Positions 27,958-34,749 of a DNA stretch of 64,000 nt are shown piece after piece. Source of the DNA: Bacteroides sp. (GTDB lineage Bacteria > Bacteroidota > Bacteroidia > Bacteroidales > Bacteroidaceae); NCBI GenBank assembly GCA_017621035.1, contig JAGATY010000029.1, forward strand, positions 19,263-83,262. The letters are read 5' to 3'. The number at the start of each line of letters is the position of its first letter. Position 1 is the first letter of the stretch. Position numbers and translations under genes: made by a program. The notes under the pieces were generated by a model, which ran no database searches, was not told where the DNA came from, and worked only from the letters and a program-made list of their open reading frames with translations.

Positions 27958-29622
27958 TTAACCTAACTGACGTTTTTTCGCATTGCGCAAGGCTACGTCA
28001 TAAGCCTCGTAATAATATTGTATAAAATGTTTCCACAAAGCCTGTTCGGCCACTTGACCGGCACGCTTACGGATTTCTTTTACCTCTTTATCAGTTTTGT
28101 TTGAGAAAGCAGCAATGGTATCTTTAATACCGTCTGCCACTTCACTGTAATTATAGTCGGAACGATGCAAAACCTCTACACCGTCGTCAATGCCATGCTG
28201 ATTCTTCAGGCTGTTTACCCAAAGGCCAAAGCCGGCCAAGTCTGTTGTTACCGTGGGCACTTTGAAAGCGACACTTTCCAGCGGAGTGTAACCCCAAGGC
28301 TCATAGTATGAGGGATATACGCTTAAGTCCTCACAGGGAAGAACATCGTAATAGTGCTTATTGATGATGCCGTCTTTACCATCGAGGTAGCAGGGTACAA
28401 AGATTACTTTCACCTTATCTTCCGGACGGTTACCCATTCCTAAGTACTTCAGCATATCCAACACTTGGTCATGGGTCATGTTGTGCAACCAATGGGTAAT
28501 GAATGGGCACTGCAAGGGGGTATTGAACTTCTCTTTGCTTTTTAATCGTTCCTGTAAATCCTCGCGCGGCTCCCCTACCCAACTGGGTACATTTACAAAG
28601 GCGAGTACATTTTTATGCAACTCTTTGTCTCGATTCAAACGGTTTAATGATTCCAGAAAGACATTGATTCCTTTGTTCTTAAACTCATAACGTCCACTGG
28701 TGCCGATGATAAGCGTATCTTCATCTTTAAACTCTTGTCCCAACAAACAGTTTGCTAAACGCAACTTCAGAGTTCGGGCACGTTTGCGCTTACCGGTATA
28801 AGCAGCACCTTTCGGTACGAAATCGTCTTCAAAACCGTTCATCAGGATGACGTCGGCAGCTTTGTCGAGCAACTCTTTACATTCGTTGTTGGTGATTTCA
28901 CTAACAGTAGTAAAGCAGTCTACATAGTGAGCCGTCTGTTTTTCGATAGAGTGCTTGGACTCCATATTCAGTTCGCGTGCCATCTGGTCACCGTTGTAAG
29001 CAAACAAATAGTCATACAACGGCTTGTTATTACCGGCAATGGAACGTCCGATGGAGGTTGCATGAGTGGTAAAAATAGTAGCAATTTCCGGAACAGCTGT
29101 CTGTAAATAGAGGGCTGCCATACCGGTCATCCACTCATGAGCCTGGAACACAACCTTGTCTGTCTCCATCAGATTGAAGCGATAAAAGCTTTCAACCACC
29201 TTTCCGGTAGCATAAGCAAACATGGAGGCTTCATCGTAATCGCCATAAGCATGTAAGGAGTCTACCTGATAGTGGTTCCACATGTCGGCATAGATGTCAT
29301 TCTTTTGTGCAAAGAATGGTTTGAAGTCCACTAAAATAACAAGAGGTTCGCCGGGGATATTCCAACGTCCGATGCGTACAGAAAGGTTATCTTTATCAGC
29401 TGCATGCTTTTTCCAGGCAGCACAATAGTTATCAGATTCAATAAATAAAGGATTCTCTTTTCCTTGCCAGAAGTCCGGCCCTATAAAAAATACCTTATCA
29501 TGAAATTTTTCTTGCAATGTGTTAGCCCGCGTGGATAACACTGTATAGATACCGCCTACTTTGTTACAAACTTCCCAACTTGCTTCGAAGATGTAATCAG
29601 GGGTAAGTAGTTCTTTTGCCAT
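27958..29622 (-). CDS. Glycogen synthase, GT3 (eukaryote-like) family
   Basis: Extends glycogen chains from a nucleotide sugar. The N-terminus FEASWEVCNKVGGIYTVLSTRA and the C-terminal SYYEPWGYTPLESVAFKVPTVTTDLAGFG region match fungal and animal glycogen synthase (GT3), not the bacterial GlgA (GT5) start KxGGLgDV. At 554 residues it lacks the long regulatory tails of the eukaryotic enzymes, including their phosphorylation sites. The donor is probably UDP-glucose, as for other GT3 enzymes (inference). It is first in the operon, followed by the phosphorylase. Confidence 0.92.
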   Translation of the reverse strand: MAKELLTPDYIFEASWEVCNKVGGIYTVLSTRANTLQEKFHDKVFFIGPDFWQGKENPLFIESDNYCAAWKKHAADKDNLSVRIGRWNIPGEPLVILVDFKPFFAQKNDIYADMWNHYQVDSLHAYGDYDEASMFAYATGKVVESFYRFNLMETDKVVFQAHEWMTGMAALYLQTAVPEIATIFTTHATSIGRSIAGNNKPLYDYLFAYNGDQMARELNMESKHSIEKQTAHYVDCFTTVSEITNNECKELLDKAADVILMNGFEDDFVPKGAAYTGKRKRARTLKLRLANCLLGQEFKDEDTLIIGTSGRYEFKNKGINVFLESLNRLNRDKELHKNVLAFVNVPSWVGEPREDLQERLKSKEKFNTPLQCPFITHWLHNMTHDQVLDMLKYLGMGNRPEDKVKVIFVPCYLDGKDGIINKHYYDVLPCEDLSVYPSYYEPWGYTPLESVAFKVPTVTTDLAGFGLWVNSLKNQHGIDDGVEVLHRSDYNYSEVADGIKDTIAAFSNKTDKEVKEIRKRAGQVAEQALWKHFIQYYYEAYDVALRNAKKRQLG

Positions 29623-29663
29623 ATAAAATTAAGTCTTCTTTACTCCATTTTTCAATTAAGCCG

Positions 29664-29671
29664 CAAAAATA
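29664..29671 (-). promoter_or_regulatory. -7 box of the glycogen operon
   Basis: TATTTTTG on the minus strand, 41 bases before the glycogen synthase ATG. Confidence 0.5.
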
Positions 29672-29902
29672 CACATTATTCTTTGAAAAATAATCTTTTA
29701 GGGCAAAAAAGTACTCTTCCCTCTTGGAACAATCGTTTGCAAACCGACCAGGTTGTAATGAAAAATAGATGCTTTATATATATAAATAGGTGTAGGTCTT
29801 AGAGCGAATGGCATGACAAGTCGGTGAGAGGATGGGAAGATTATGAAGTATAAATTGTAATTTGTGAGTGGCGATATGTGTCACTTATAGTAAACTCCCA
29901 AA

Positions 29903-30016
29903 TTAGTTTAAAACTTATGCCTCAATAGTTTAAAACTTTTGGGCAAGAAGTTTAAAACTAATGGCTCATTCGTTTTAAACTAATTACGCAGAAGTTTTAA
30001 ACTAATTCTGTGAAAA
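29903..30016. repeat. Tandem repeat array C, period exactly 22 bp
   Basis: Five units with AGTTTAAAAC or CGTTTTAAAC cores starting at 29905, 29927, 29949, 29971 and 29993, exactly 22 apart. The cores are near-palindromic (AGTTTAAAACT). The array fills the gap between nadC and the glycogen operon. The rest of that gap (29672-29900) shows no gene. Confidence 0.85.
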
Positions 30017-30063
30017 AAAGCATGTGCTGAGCCTTTTGTGGGCGTGAAAGTGGTCGATAAATA

Positions 30064-30104
30064 AAAAGGTGTGCCGGAAAACATTTATTCCTGACACACC
30101 TTTT
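30064..30104 (-). terminator. Terminator of DUF4783-nadC
   Basis: AAAAGGTGTG (30064-30073) pairs with CACACCTTTT (30095-30104), with inner GCCGGAA/TTCCTGA pairing. The minus strand continues into T-rich sequence after the stem. Confidence 0.75.
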
Positions 30105-30147
30105 ATTGAATTTCGATGAAAGATATTCTGGTAGGAAATTGCTTTTG

Positions 30148-30996
30148 TTAGCAAGCTTTGAAGCTCATATCCAGACCTTTAACTGAGTGAGTTAAAGCTC
30201 CAACTGATATGAAATCAACACCACACTCGGCATAATCGCGCAGTGTTTCGAAAGTGATACCACCCGAAGACTCCGTTTCATAGCGGCCGGCAACCATTTC
30301 CACTGCTTTCTTTGTCATCTCCGGTGTAAAGTTGTCGAACATAATACGGTCAACTCCACCCAAGTCGAGTACTTGTTGCAACTCGTCGAAGTTACGGACT
30401 TCTATTTCTATCTTCAAATCTTTGCCTTTCGCCTTGCAATACTCTTGAGCACGCAAAATAGCTTTGTCGATACCTCCTGCAAAATCAACGTGATTGTCCT
30501 TTAACAGAATCATGTCAAAAAGACCGATACGGTGATTGACTCCACCGCCAATCTTAACAGCCATCTTTTCAAGAATACGCATGCCGGGAGTTGTTTTGCG
30601 GGTATCGAGAACGCGAGTATGCGTACCTTTGAGCTTTTCGGCATACTTGCTGGTCATGGTTGCGATACCGCTCATACGCTGCATAATGTTCAGCATCAAG
30701 CGTTCGGTTTGTAACAAAGATTGTACTTTGCCCTCTACCACCATTGCAACATCGCCCGGTTTCACTTGTGCTCCATCTTGGATGAATACTTCCACCTTCA
30801 TGGTTGGGTCGAAACGATGGAACACTTCTTTTGCTATTTCGATACCGGCCAATATACCTTCCTCTTTAATCAAGAGTTTGGATTTACCCATGGCTGTGTC
30901 GGGAATGCACGATAATGTTGTATGGTCGCCATCGCCTATATCTTCTGCGAAAGACAAATCAATCAGTCTGTCAATTAATTCCTGTTCTTTATTCAT
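30148..30996 (-). CDS. nadC: Nicotinate-nucleotide diphosphorylase (quinolinate phosphoribosyltransferase)
   Basis: Converts quinolinate and PRPP to nicotinate mononucleotide and CO2, the third step of de novo NAD synthesis. 282 residues, normal for the family. The N-terminal sandwich has FAEDIGDGDHTTLSC. The alpha/beta barrel carries NIMQRMSGIATMTSKY, HTRVLDTRKTTPGMR with the phosphoribosyl-binding Arg and Lys residues, KIGGGVNHRIGLFDMILLKDNHV, and a C-terminal SSGGIT plus DFISVGALTHS phosphate loop. Its start overlaps the end of the DUF4783 gene by 8 bases, so the two are co-translated. nadA and nadB are not in the window. Confidence 0.97.
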   Translation of the reverse strand: MNKEQELIDRLIDLSFAEDIGDGDHTTLSCIPDTAMGKSKLLIKEEGILAGIEIAKEVFHRFDPTMKVEVFIQDGAQVKPGDVAMVVEGKVQSLLQTERLMLNIMQRMSGIATMTSKYAEKLKGTHTRVLDTRKTTPGMRILEKMAVKIGGGVNHRIGLFDMILLKDNHVDFAGGIDKAILRAQEYCKAKGKDLKIEIEVRNFDELQQVLDLGGVDRIMFDNFTPEMTKKAVEMVAGRYETESSGGITFETLRDYAECGVDFISVGALTHSVKGLDMSFKAC

Positions 30997-31384
30997 TCGT
31001 TCGGTCTATTCTTATTTGATTTATCAGATATTTGTTACTTACTCTTCTGAAGAAACAATTCACTCGAAAGTTTCCATTAACAGTATTCAAGGTTCCTACA
31101 ACGAAACTGGATTCATCGCGTTTTCCTTGATGGTTTACGTTGAAACCGCGCACTTTGTTGGAAGCAAAGAAGTCCGACATAGTTCCTTCTGCCAACTGCT
31201 TGTCTGCATCGGTCGACTTATTTTGGATAACCAAATTCACTTTGTCACCCAAATATCTGTTCAGTTCTTGCGAATTTCCTTTCTTAAAAGCTACTACCAC
31301 ACCCACCGGAACATCTTGTGCAAACAGTGTGGCGGAAGCCCAAAACAGAAGGCAACTGAACAATAAAACTACTCGTTTTCTCAT
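30989..31384 (-). CDS. DUF4783 family exported protein
   Basis: Small periplasmic protein of 131 residues: signal peptide MRKRVVLLFSCLLFWASATLFAQ, then a cystatin/NTF2-like alpha+beta part (DVPVGVVVAFKKGNSQELNRYLG...SNKYLINQIRIDRTNE). The Bacteroidetes family DUF4783 has no known function. The start at 31384 is chosen because the -7 box (31407-31414) lies between it and the longer in-frame start at 31459. It is translationally coupled to nadC by an 8-base overlap, a conserved type of link whose meaning is unclear. Confidence 0.82.
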   Translation of the reverse strand: MRKRVVLLFSCLLFWASATLFAQDVPVGVVVAFKKGNSQELNRYLGDKVNLVIQNKSTDADKQLAEGTMSDFFASNKVRGFNVNHQGKRDESSFVVGTLNTVNGNFRVNCFFRRVSNKYLINQIRIDRTNE

Positions 31385-31406
31385 ATTTACAAGTATTAAT
31401 GATAGG

Positions 31407-31439
31407 CAAAGGTAAGCATTTATTGTAAATAACAACAAA
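31407..31439 (-). promoter_or_regulatory. Promoter of DUF4783-nadC
   Basis: Minus strand: TTTG (31436-31439), 21-base spacer, TACCTTTG (31407-31414). It overlaps the divergent rlmH promoter region. Confidence 0.7.
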
Positions 31440-31454
31440 AAAGTATTATTTTTG
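31423..31454 (+). promoter_or_regulatory. Promoter of rlmH
   Basis: TTG (31423-31425), 21-base spacer, TATTTTTG (31447-31454). It is interleaved back-to-back with the nadC operon promoter, so the two probably compete for polymerase. Confidence 0.6.
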
Positions 31455-31478
31455 TGCACATTTTAAGCCTAAAACGCA

Positions 31479-31952
31479 ATGAAAACAGTTCTTTTAGTAG
31501 TTGGTCGTACAGTCGAACCCCATTTTATTACTGCTATAAACGATTATGTACAACGCACACGTCGGTACCTTTCGTTTGATATGGAGGTCATTCCTGAATT
31601 AAAGAATACCAAGAGTCTTTCTATGGAAGTGCAAAAGGAGAAAGAGGGGGAATTGATTCTGAAATCATTGCAACCCGGTGACAGAGTTGTACTATTGGAT
31701 GAAGGGGGTAAGGAGATGCGCTCGATAGAGTTTGCTCAATACATGGAACAAAAGATGAATACTGTAAACAAGAGGCTTGTCTTCATTATCGGCGGCCCTT
31801 ACGGATTCTCTAAAAAAGTGTATGATGTTGCTCATGAGAAGATGTCGCTCTCTCGTATGACTTTTTCTCATCAGATGGTTCGTCTTATCTTTGTGGAACA
31901 ATTATACAGAGCAATGAGCATTCTCAATGGGAGTCCTTATCATCATGAATGA
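31479..31952 (+). CDS. rlmH: 23S rRNA (pseudouridine1915-N3)-methyltransferase
   Basis: Methylates pseudouridine 1915 in helix 69 of 23S rRNA on the assembled ribosome, using SAM. A SPOUT-class protein of 157 residues, the normal size. The knot region shows VVLLDEGGKEMRSIEFAQYM and FIIGGPYGFSKKVYDVAHEKMSLSRMTFSHQMVRLIFVEQLYRAMSILNGSPYHHE, whose C-terminal YHHE end is diagnostic. The leader is short, about 20 bases. Confidence 0.97.
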   Translation: MKTVLLVVGRTVEPHFITAINDYVQRTRRYLSFDMEVIPELKNTKSLSMEVQKEKEGELILKSLQPGDRVVLLDEGGKEMRSIEFAQYMEQKMNTVNKRLVFIIGGPYGFSKKVYDVAHEKMSLSRMTFSHQMVRLIFVEQLYRAMSILNGSPYHHE

Positions 31953-31971
31953 TACGTAACCGGAAAAATAA

Positions 31972-32015
31972 AAAGAGGAAGATAAATGATGAACGTTACA
32001 TCTATCTTCCTCTTT
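31972..32015. terminator. Bidirectional terminator between rlmH and the oadA-like gene
   Basis: AAAGAGGAAGATA (31972-31984) pairs perfectly with TATCTTCCTCTTT (32003-32015). T-rich tails occur on both sides, between two convergent genes. Confidence 0.85.
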
Positions 32016-32075
32016 ACTATTTTACTTCGTTGTTTCACTTTTGCGAAACTTGAAGCACTACCCTATCTGGGGGCT

Positions 32076-33851
32076 TTATTTCACATCGTTGCGTTGCAAG
32101 TAAGCAATTGCTTCACCTTTGTTTACATGAGTGCCTTGCTCTGCACAAATTTCAACTACACGGCTATCAAACGGAACAGTAATCTTTTCGTATTCGCCCC
32201 ATGGAGTAGATACGTAACAGAATACTTCACCTTCTTTATAAGAACGGCCGATAGTAGGAGCGGTGGAAGGCCCATCTACTGACACTTCCCAAAGAACTTG
32301 GCCACGTGACGGAGCTGCGATAGGATCTGCCTTCTGTCGTTTCATCTTCAAAACTTCCTCAGCAGAGTATCCTCCCTTAGCCAAGGCAGCATCTTTGGCA
32401 CGTTGAAGTTCTTCTTCGAAACGTTTTTTAGCAACTCCTGACTTGTAATCGCGATATTGACGGTCGTGCATGGCAAGTTCGAAGAGCTCTTCATCGTCTT
32501 CTCCAAAGTCCCATCCGTTTTCTTTCATCTCCTTGCGATATTCGTCCAAAGCATCGGGATAGTTGGACTGCGGGTCTGTATCTACAAACTCATAACCTTT
32601 TGACTTAGCCAGTTCGACAATTTCAGGTGCTAACTCTCCTGGCAAACGTCCGCTCTTACCCACAATCATTCCCCAAGTATTCGGGTCAATCATAGTCCAG
32701 CGTTCCTCACCCTTTACCTGTTGCATTACATTCATCAATGCGACATTCTTTACGTATTGGCTAAACGGAGTTACCAAAGGAGGATAACCAAGTTTAGGCC
32801 ATACATATTCTACTTCGTCGAAAAGCATAACCAAAAGGTCGTCAATACTGAGTTCCGGCTCTCCCTTGCCTTTAAGAATCATATTGATACCTGCATGAAC
32901 ACCCTTCAAATCTGCCATCATTGAACCCATCATACCACCGGGAAGGCCACACTTCAATAGGAGTGAAGACATGTGTTTGTTGGTAGGATCCATGAAGTAA
33001 CCCAAGAAGTCGTCAATAAACTCTTGAGTCATGGCACGTGCTTTCATATAAGCTTTCATGTTGATTTCCGGTACTTGGAAACCTTTGTCTTTCAACATAG
33101 CCTGTACTGAAATCACATCCGGATGAACTTTACCCCAAGACATCGGTTCCATGGCAACGTCAATAATATCGGCACCGTTCTCACAAACCTCCAGAATAGA
33201 AGCCATGGAGAGACCCGGTCCGCTATGACCATGATACTGGATGATTACTTCCGGATGTTTTTCTTTGATGGCTTTTACCAATCTGCCCAACATACCCGGA
33301 CGGCCGATACCTGCCATGTCCTTCAAACAAATTTCGGGCGCACCGGCTGCTATCAGTTGGTCGGCGATGTTGGCATAATACTCTACCGTGTGTACCGGAG
33401 AGTGAGTAATACAGAGTGTTGCTTGCGGAATCATGCCACCTTCTAGCGCATATTTAATAGAAGGGATGATATTACGAACCTCATTCAAACCACAGAAGAT
33501 GCGGGTTATATCCACACCTTGTGCATGTTTCACTTTATACATCAAGCGGCGAACATCAGCCGGAACCGGATACATACGCAACGCATTCAAGCCACGATCC
33601 AGCATATGAGTCTGGATACCTGCTTCATTGAAGAACTTGGTAAAGGCACGAACTGCTTTGTTGGGGTTTTCACCATAGAGGAGATTTACTTGTTCAAAAG
33701 CACCTCCGTTGGTTTCCACACGTGCAAAGCATCCCATCTCAATAATCAAAGGAGCGATACGTACCAACTGGTCAACGCGAGGTTGGTATTTGCCGGATGA
33801 TTGCCACATATCTCGATATACGAGACTGAACTTAATTTCTTTCTTCATCAT
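32076..33851 (-). CDS. Oxaloacetate decarboxylase alpha / pyruvate carboxylase B-like protein lacking the biotin lysine
   Basis: Carboxyltransferase-type protein of 591 residues. The N-terminal HMGL-like barrel has YRDMWQSSGKYQ (family: RDxxQS), LKDMAG with the active-site Lys, and a metal-site YHGHSGPG. A conserved PYC_OADA middle domain follows (~330-470). The C-terminal ~75 residues fold like a biotinyl carrier domain (VLWEVSVDGPSTAPTIG...VVEICAEQGTHVNKGEAIAYLQ), but the AMKM biotinylation site is replaced by STPWGEYEK, with no lysine at the tip. It therefore cannot carry biotin on this domain; a separate carrier protein would be needed. No beta or gamma decarboxylase subunit is adjacent. 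A second Met directly follows the first, so the exact start is open by one codon. Confidence 0.88.
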   Translation of the reverse strand: MMKKEIKFSLVYRDMWQSSGKYQPRVDQLVRIAPLIIEMGCFARVETNGGAFEQVNLLYGENPNKAVRAFTKFFNEAGIQTHMLDRGLNALRMYPVPADVRRLMYKVKHAQGVDITRIFCGLNEVRNIIPSIKYALEGGMIPQATLCITHSPVHTVEYYANIADQLIAAGAPEICLKDMAGIGRPGMLGRLVKAIKEKHPEVIIQYHGHSGPGLSMASILEVCENGADIIDVAMEPMSWGKVHPDVISVQAMLKDKGFQVPEINMKAYMKARAMTQEFIDDFLGYFMDPTNKHMSSLLLKCGLPGGMMGSMMADLKGVHAGINMILKGKGEPELSIDDLLVMLFDEVEYVWPKLGYPPLVTPFSQYVKNVALMNVMQQVKGEERWTMIDPNTWGMIVGKSGRLPGELAPEIVELAKSKGYEFVDTDPQSNYPDALDEYRKEMKENGWDFGEDDEELFELAMHDRQYRDYKSGVAKKRFEEELQRAKDAALAKGGYSAEEVLKMKRQKADPIAAPSRGQVLWEVSVDGPSTAPTIGRSYKEGEVFCYVSTPWGEYEKITVPFDSRVVEICAEQGTHVNKGEAIAYLQRNDVK

Positions 33852-33893
33852 AGTAAATAATAAAGGATTTCTTTTCGGTTAACTTAATTTCCA

Positions 33894-33926
33894 CAAATAT
33901 AGAGGATAATTCTGACATACTGCCAA
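33894..33926 (-). promoter_or_regulatory. Promoter of the oadA-like gene
   Basis: Minus strand: TTGG (33923-33926), 21-base spacer, TATATTTG (33894-33901). It lies 42 bases upstream of the start. Confidence 0.6.
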
Positions 33927-33980
33927 GAAAAAACCTAAATATTTTAGATTTGAAGAATATTTATTCAAAAAGTCCCGTTT

Positions 33981-34484
33981 TTATATCGTTTTATTGAGTT
34001 CTTGCTGCAACTTTTGATGTGTAAAGCTGATGCGAGACTTTACTGTTCCAAGAGGAAGCTTCAAACGATCGGCTATCTCCCGACAGTTGAAACCGGAGCT
34101 GTGCATGGAGAAAGGAAGAGTGTATTCACTAGGCATGGAGTTGACAATCCGCCTCATCTCCTTCAAATCGTAGGCACTTCCTTGGGGAATGAAACCGGAA
34201 TCTTGTGGCGGATTCAAATGATAGAGTATGCCTGTATCCTCCACAAATGGCTGTTCCTTCAAAATACGATGGTAGTTATCAATGAAGATGTGGCGTATCA
34301 TTGCGTACATCCATCCCTTGAAGTTACTTTCAGGCTGGTACTTTCCTTCATTGTCCAACACCTTTAAAGAGGTTTCTTCCGACAAGACGTCTGTATCCTC
34401 TTTGTGCGAAGTTACTTTGTTAGCAAAACGTTGTAACTCATTTTGCATCTCGATTAAGCTTCGTTTAAAACTGAAATTACTCAT
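33981..34484 (-). CDS. RNA polymerase sigma-70 family (ECF-like) sigma factor
   Basis: Small alternative sigma factor of 167 residues. Region 2 spans about residues 10-75 (FKGWMYAMIRHIFIDNYHR is the promoter-melting/-10 part). Region 4 is C-terminal (MPSEYTLPFSMHSSGFNCREIADRLKLPLGTVKSRISFTHQKLQQEL) with the -35-binding helix-turn-helix. Part of region 2.1 (DTDVLSEETSLKVLD) is diverged from the usual DLLQ-type sequence. No anti-sigma gene is beside it, so control is unknown. ATG codons at 34493 and 34484 are both possible; neither has a clear Shine-Dalgarno sequence. Confidence 0.88.
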   Translation of the reverse strand: MSNFSFKRSLIEMQNELQRFANKVTSHKEDTDVLSEETSLKVLDNEGKYQPESNFKGWMYAMIRHIFIDNYHRILKEQPFVEDTGILYHLNPPQDSGFIPQGSAYDLKEMRRIVNSMPSEYTLPFSMHSSGFNCREIADRLKLPLGTVKSRISFTHQKLQQELNKTI

Positions 34485-34597
34485 ACTTACCATCTATATA
34501 ATGTTAATACTGATTCATTATTTCAACAGCAAGTTTAGGGATTTTATCATACCGGCATGAGGAAAAAACTGTCTAAAAAACGGGGAGAATCTATCAA

Positions 34598-34641
34598 TTG
34601 ATAGTTTTTACCTGCTTTTTTGATAGTTTACAGACGTTTTT
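34598..34641. repeat. Short tandem repeat G, period 22 bp
   Basis: Two 22-base units, TTGATAGTTT at 34598 and at 34620, each ending in a T-rich block. The first overlaps the palindrome CTATCAATTGATAG. It lies in the gap between the divergent sigma factor and M16 peptidase genes. Confidence 0.6.
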
Positions 34642-34698
34642 TCTTACCCATCCATCATTTTTACGTACTCAAACAATACAAACAATGTGATTTTTTTA

Positions 34699-34706
34699 TA
34701 GTTTTG
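34699..34706 (+). promoter_or_regulatory. -7 box of the M16 peptidase gene
   Basis: TAGTTTTG, 43 bases before the ATG at 34750. Confidence 0.5.
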
Positions 34707-34749
34707 CCTACCTATAAATGAAGTATATTCACAACAAACAAATTAAATT

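Noticed and set aside
29903-30016. Possible CRISPR array
   Set aside because: Repeats of 22 bases directly abut without unique spacers, and no cas gene is present in the window.
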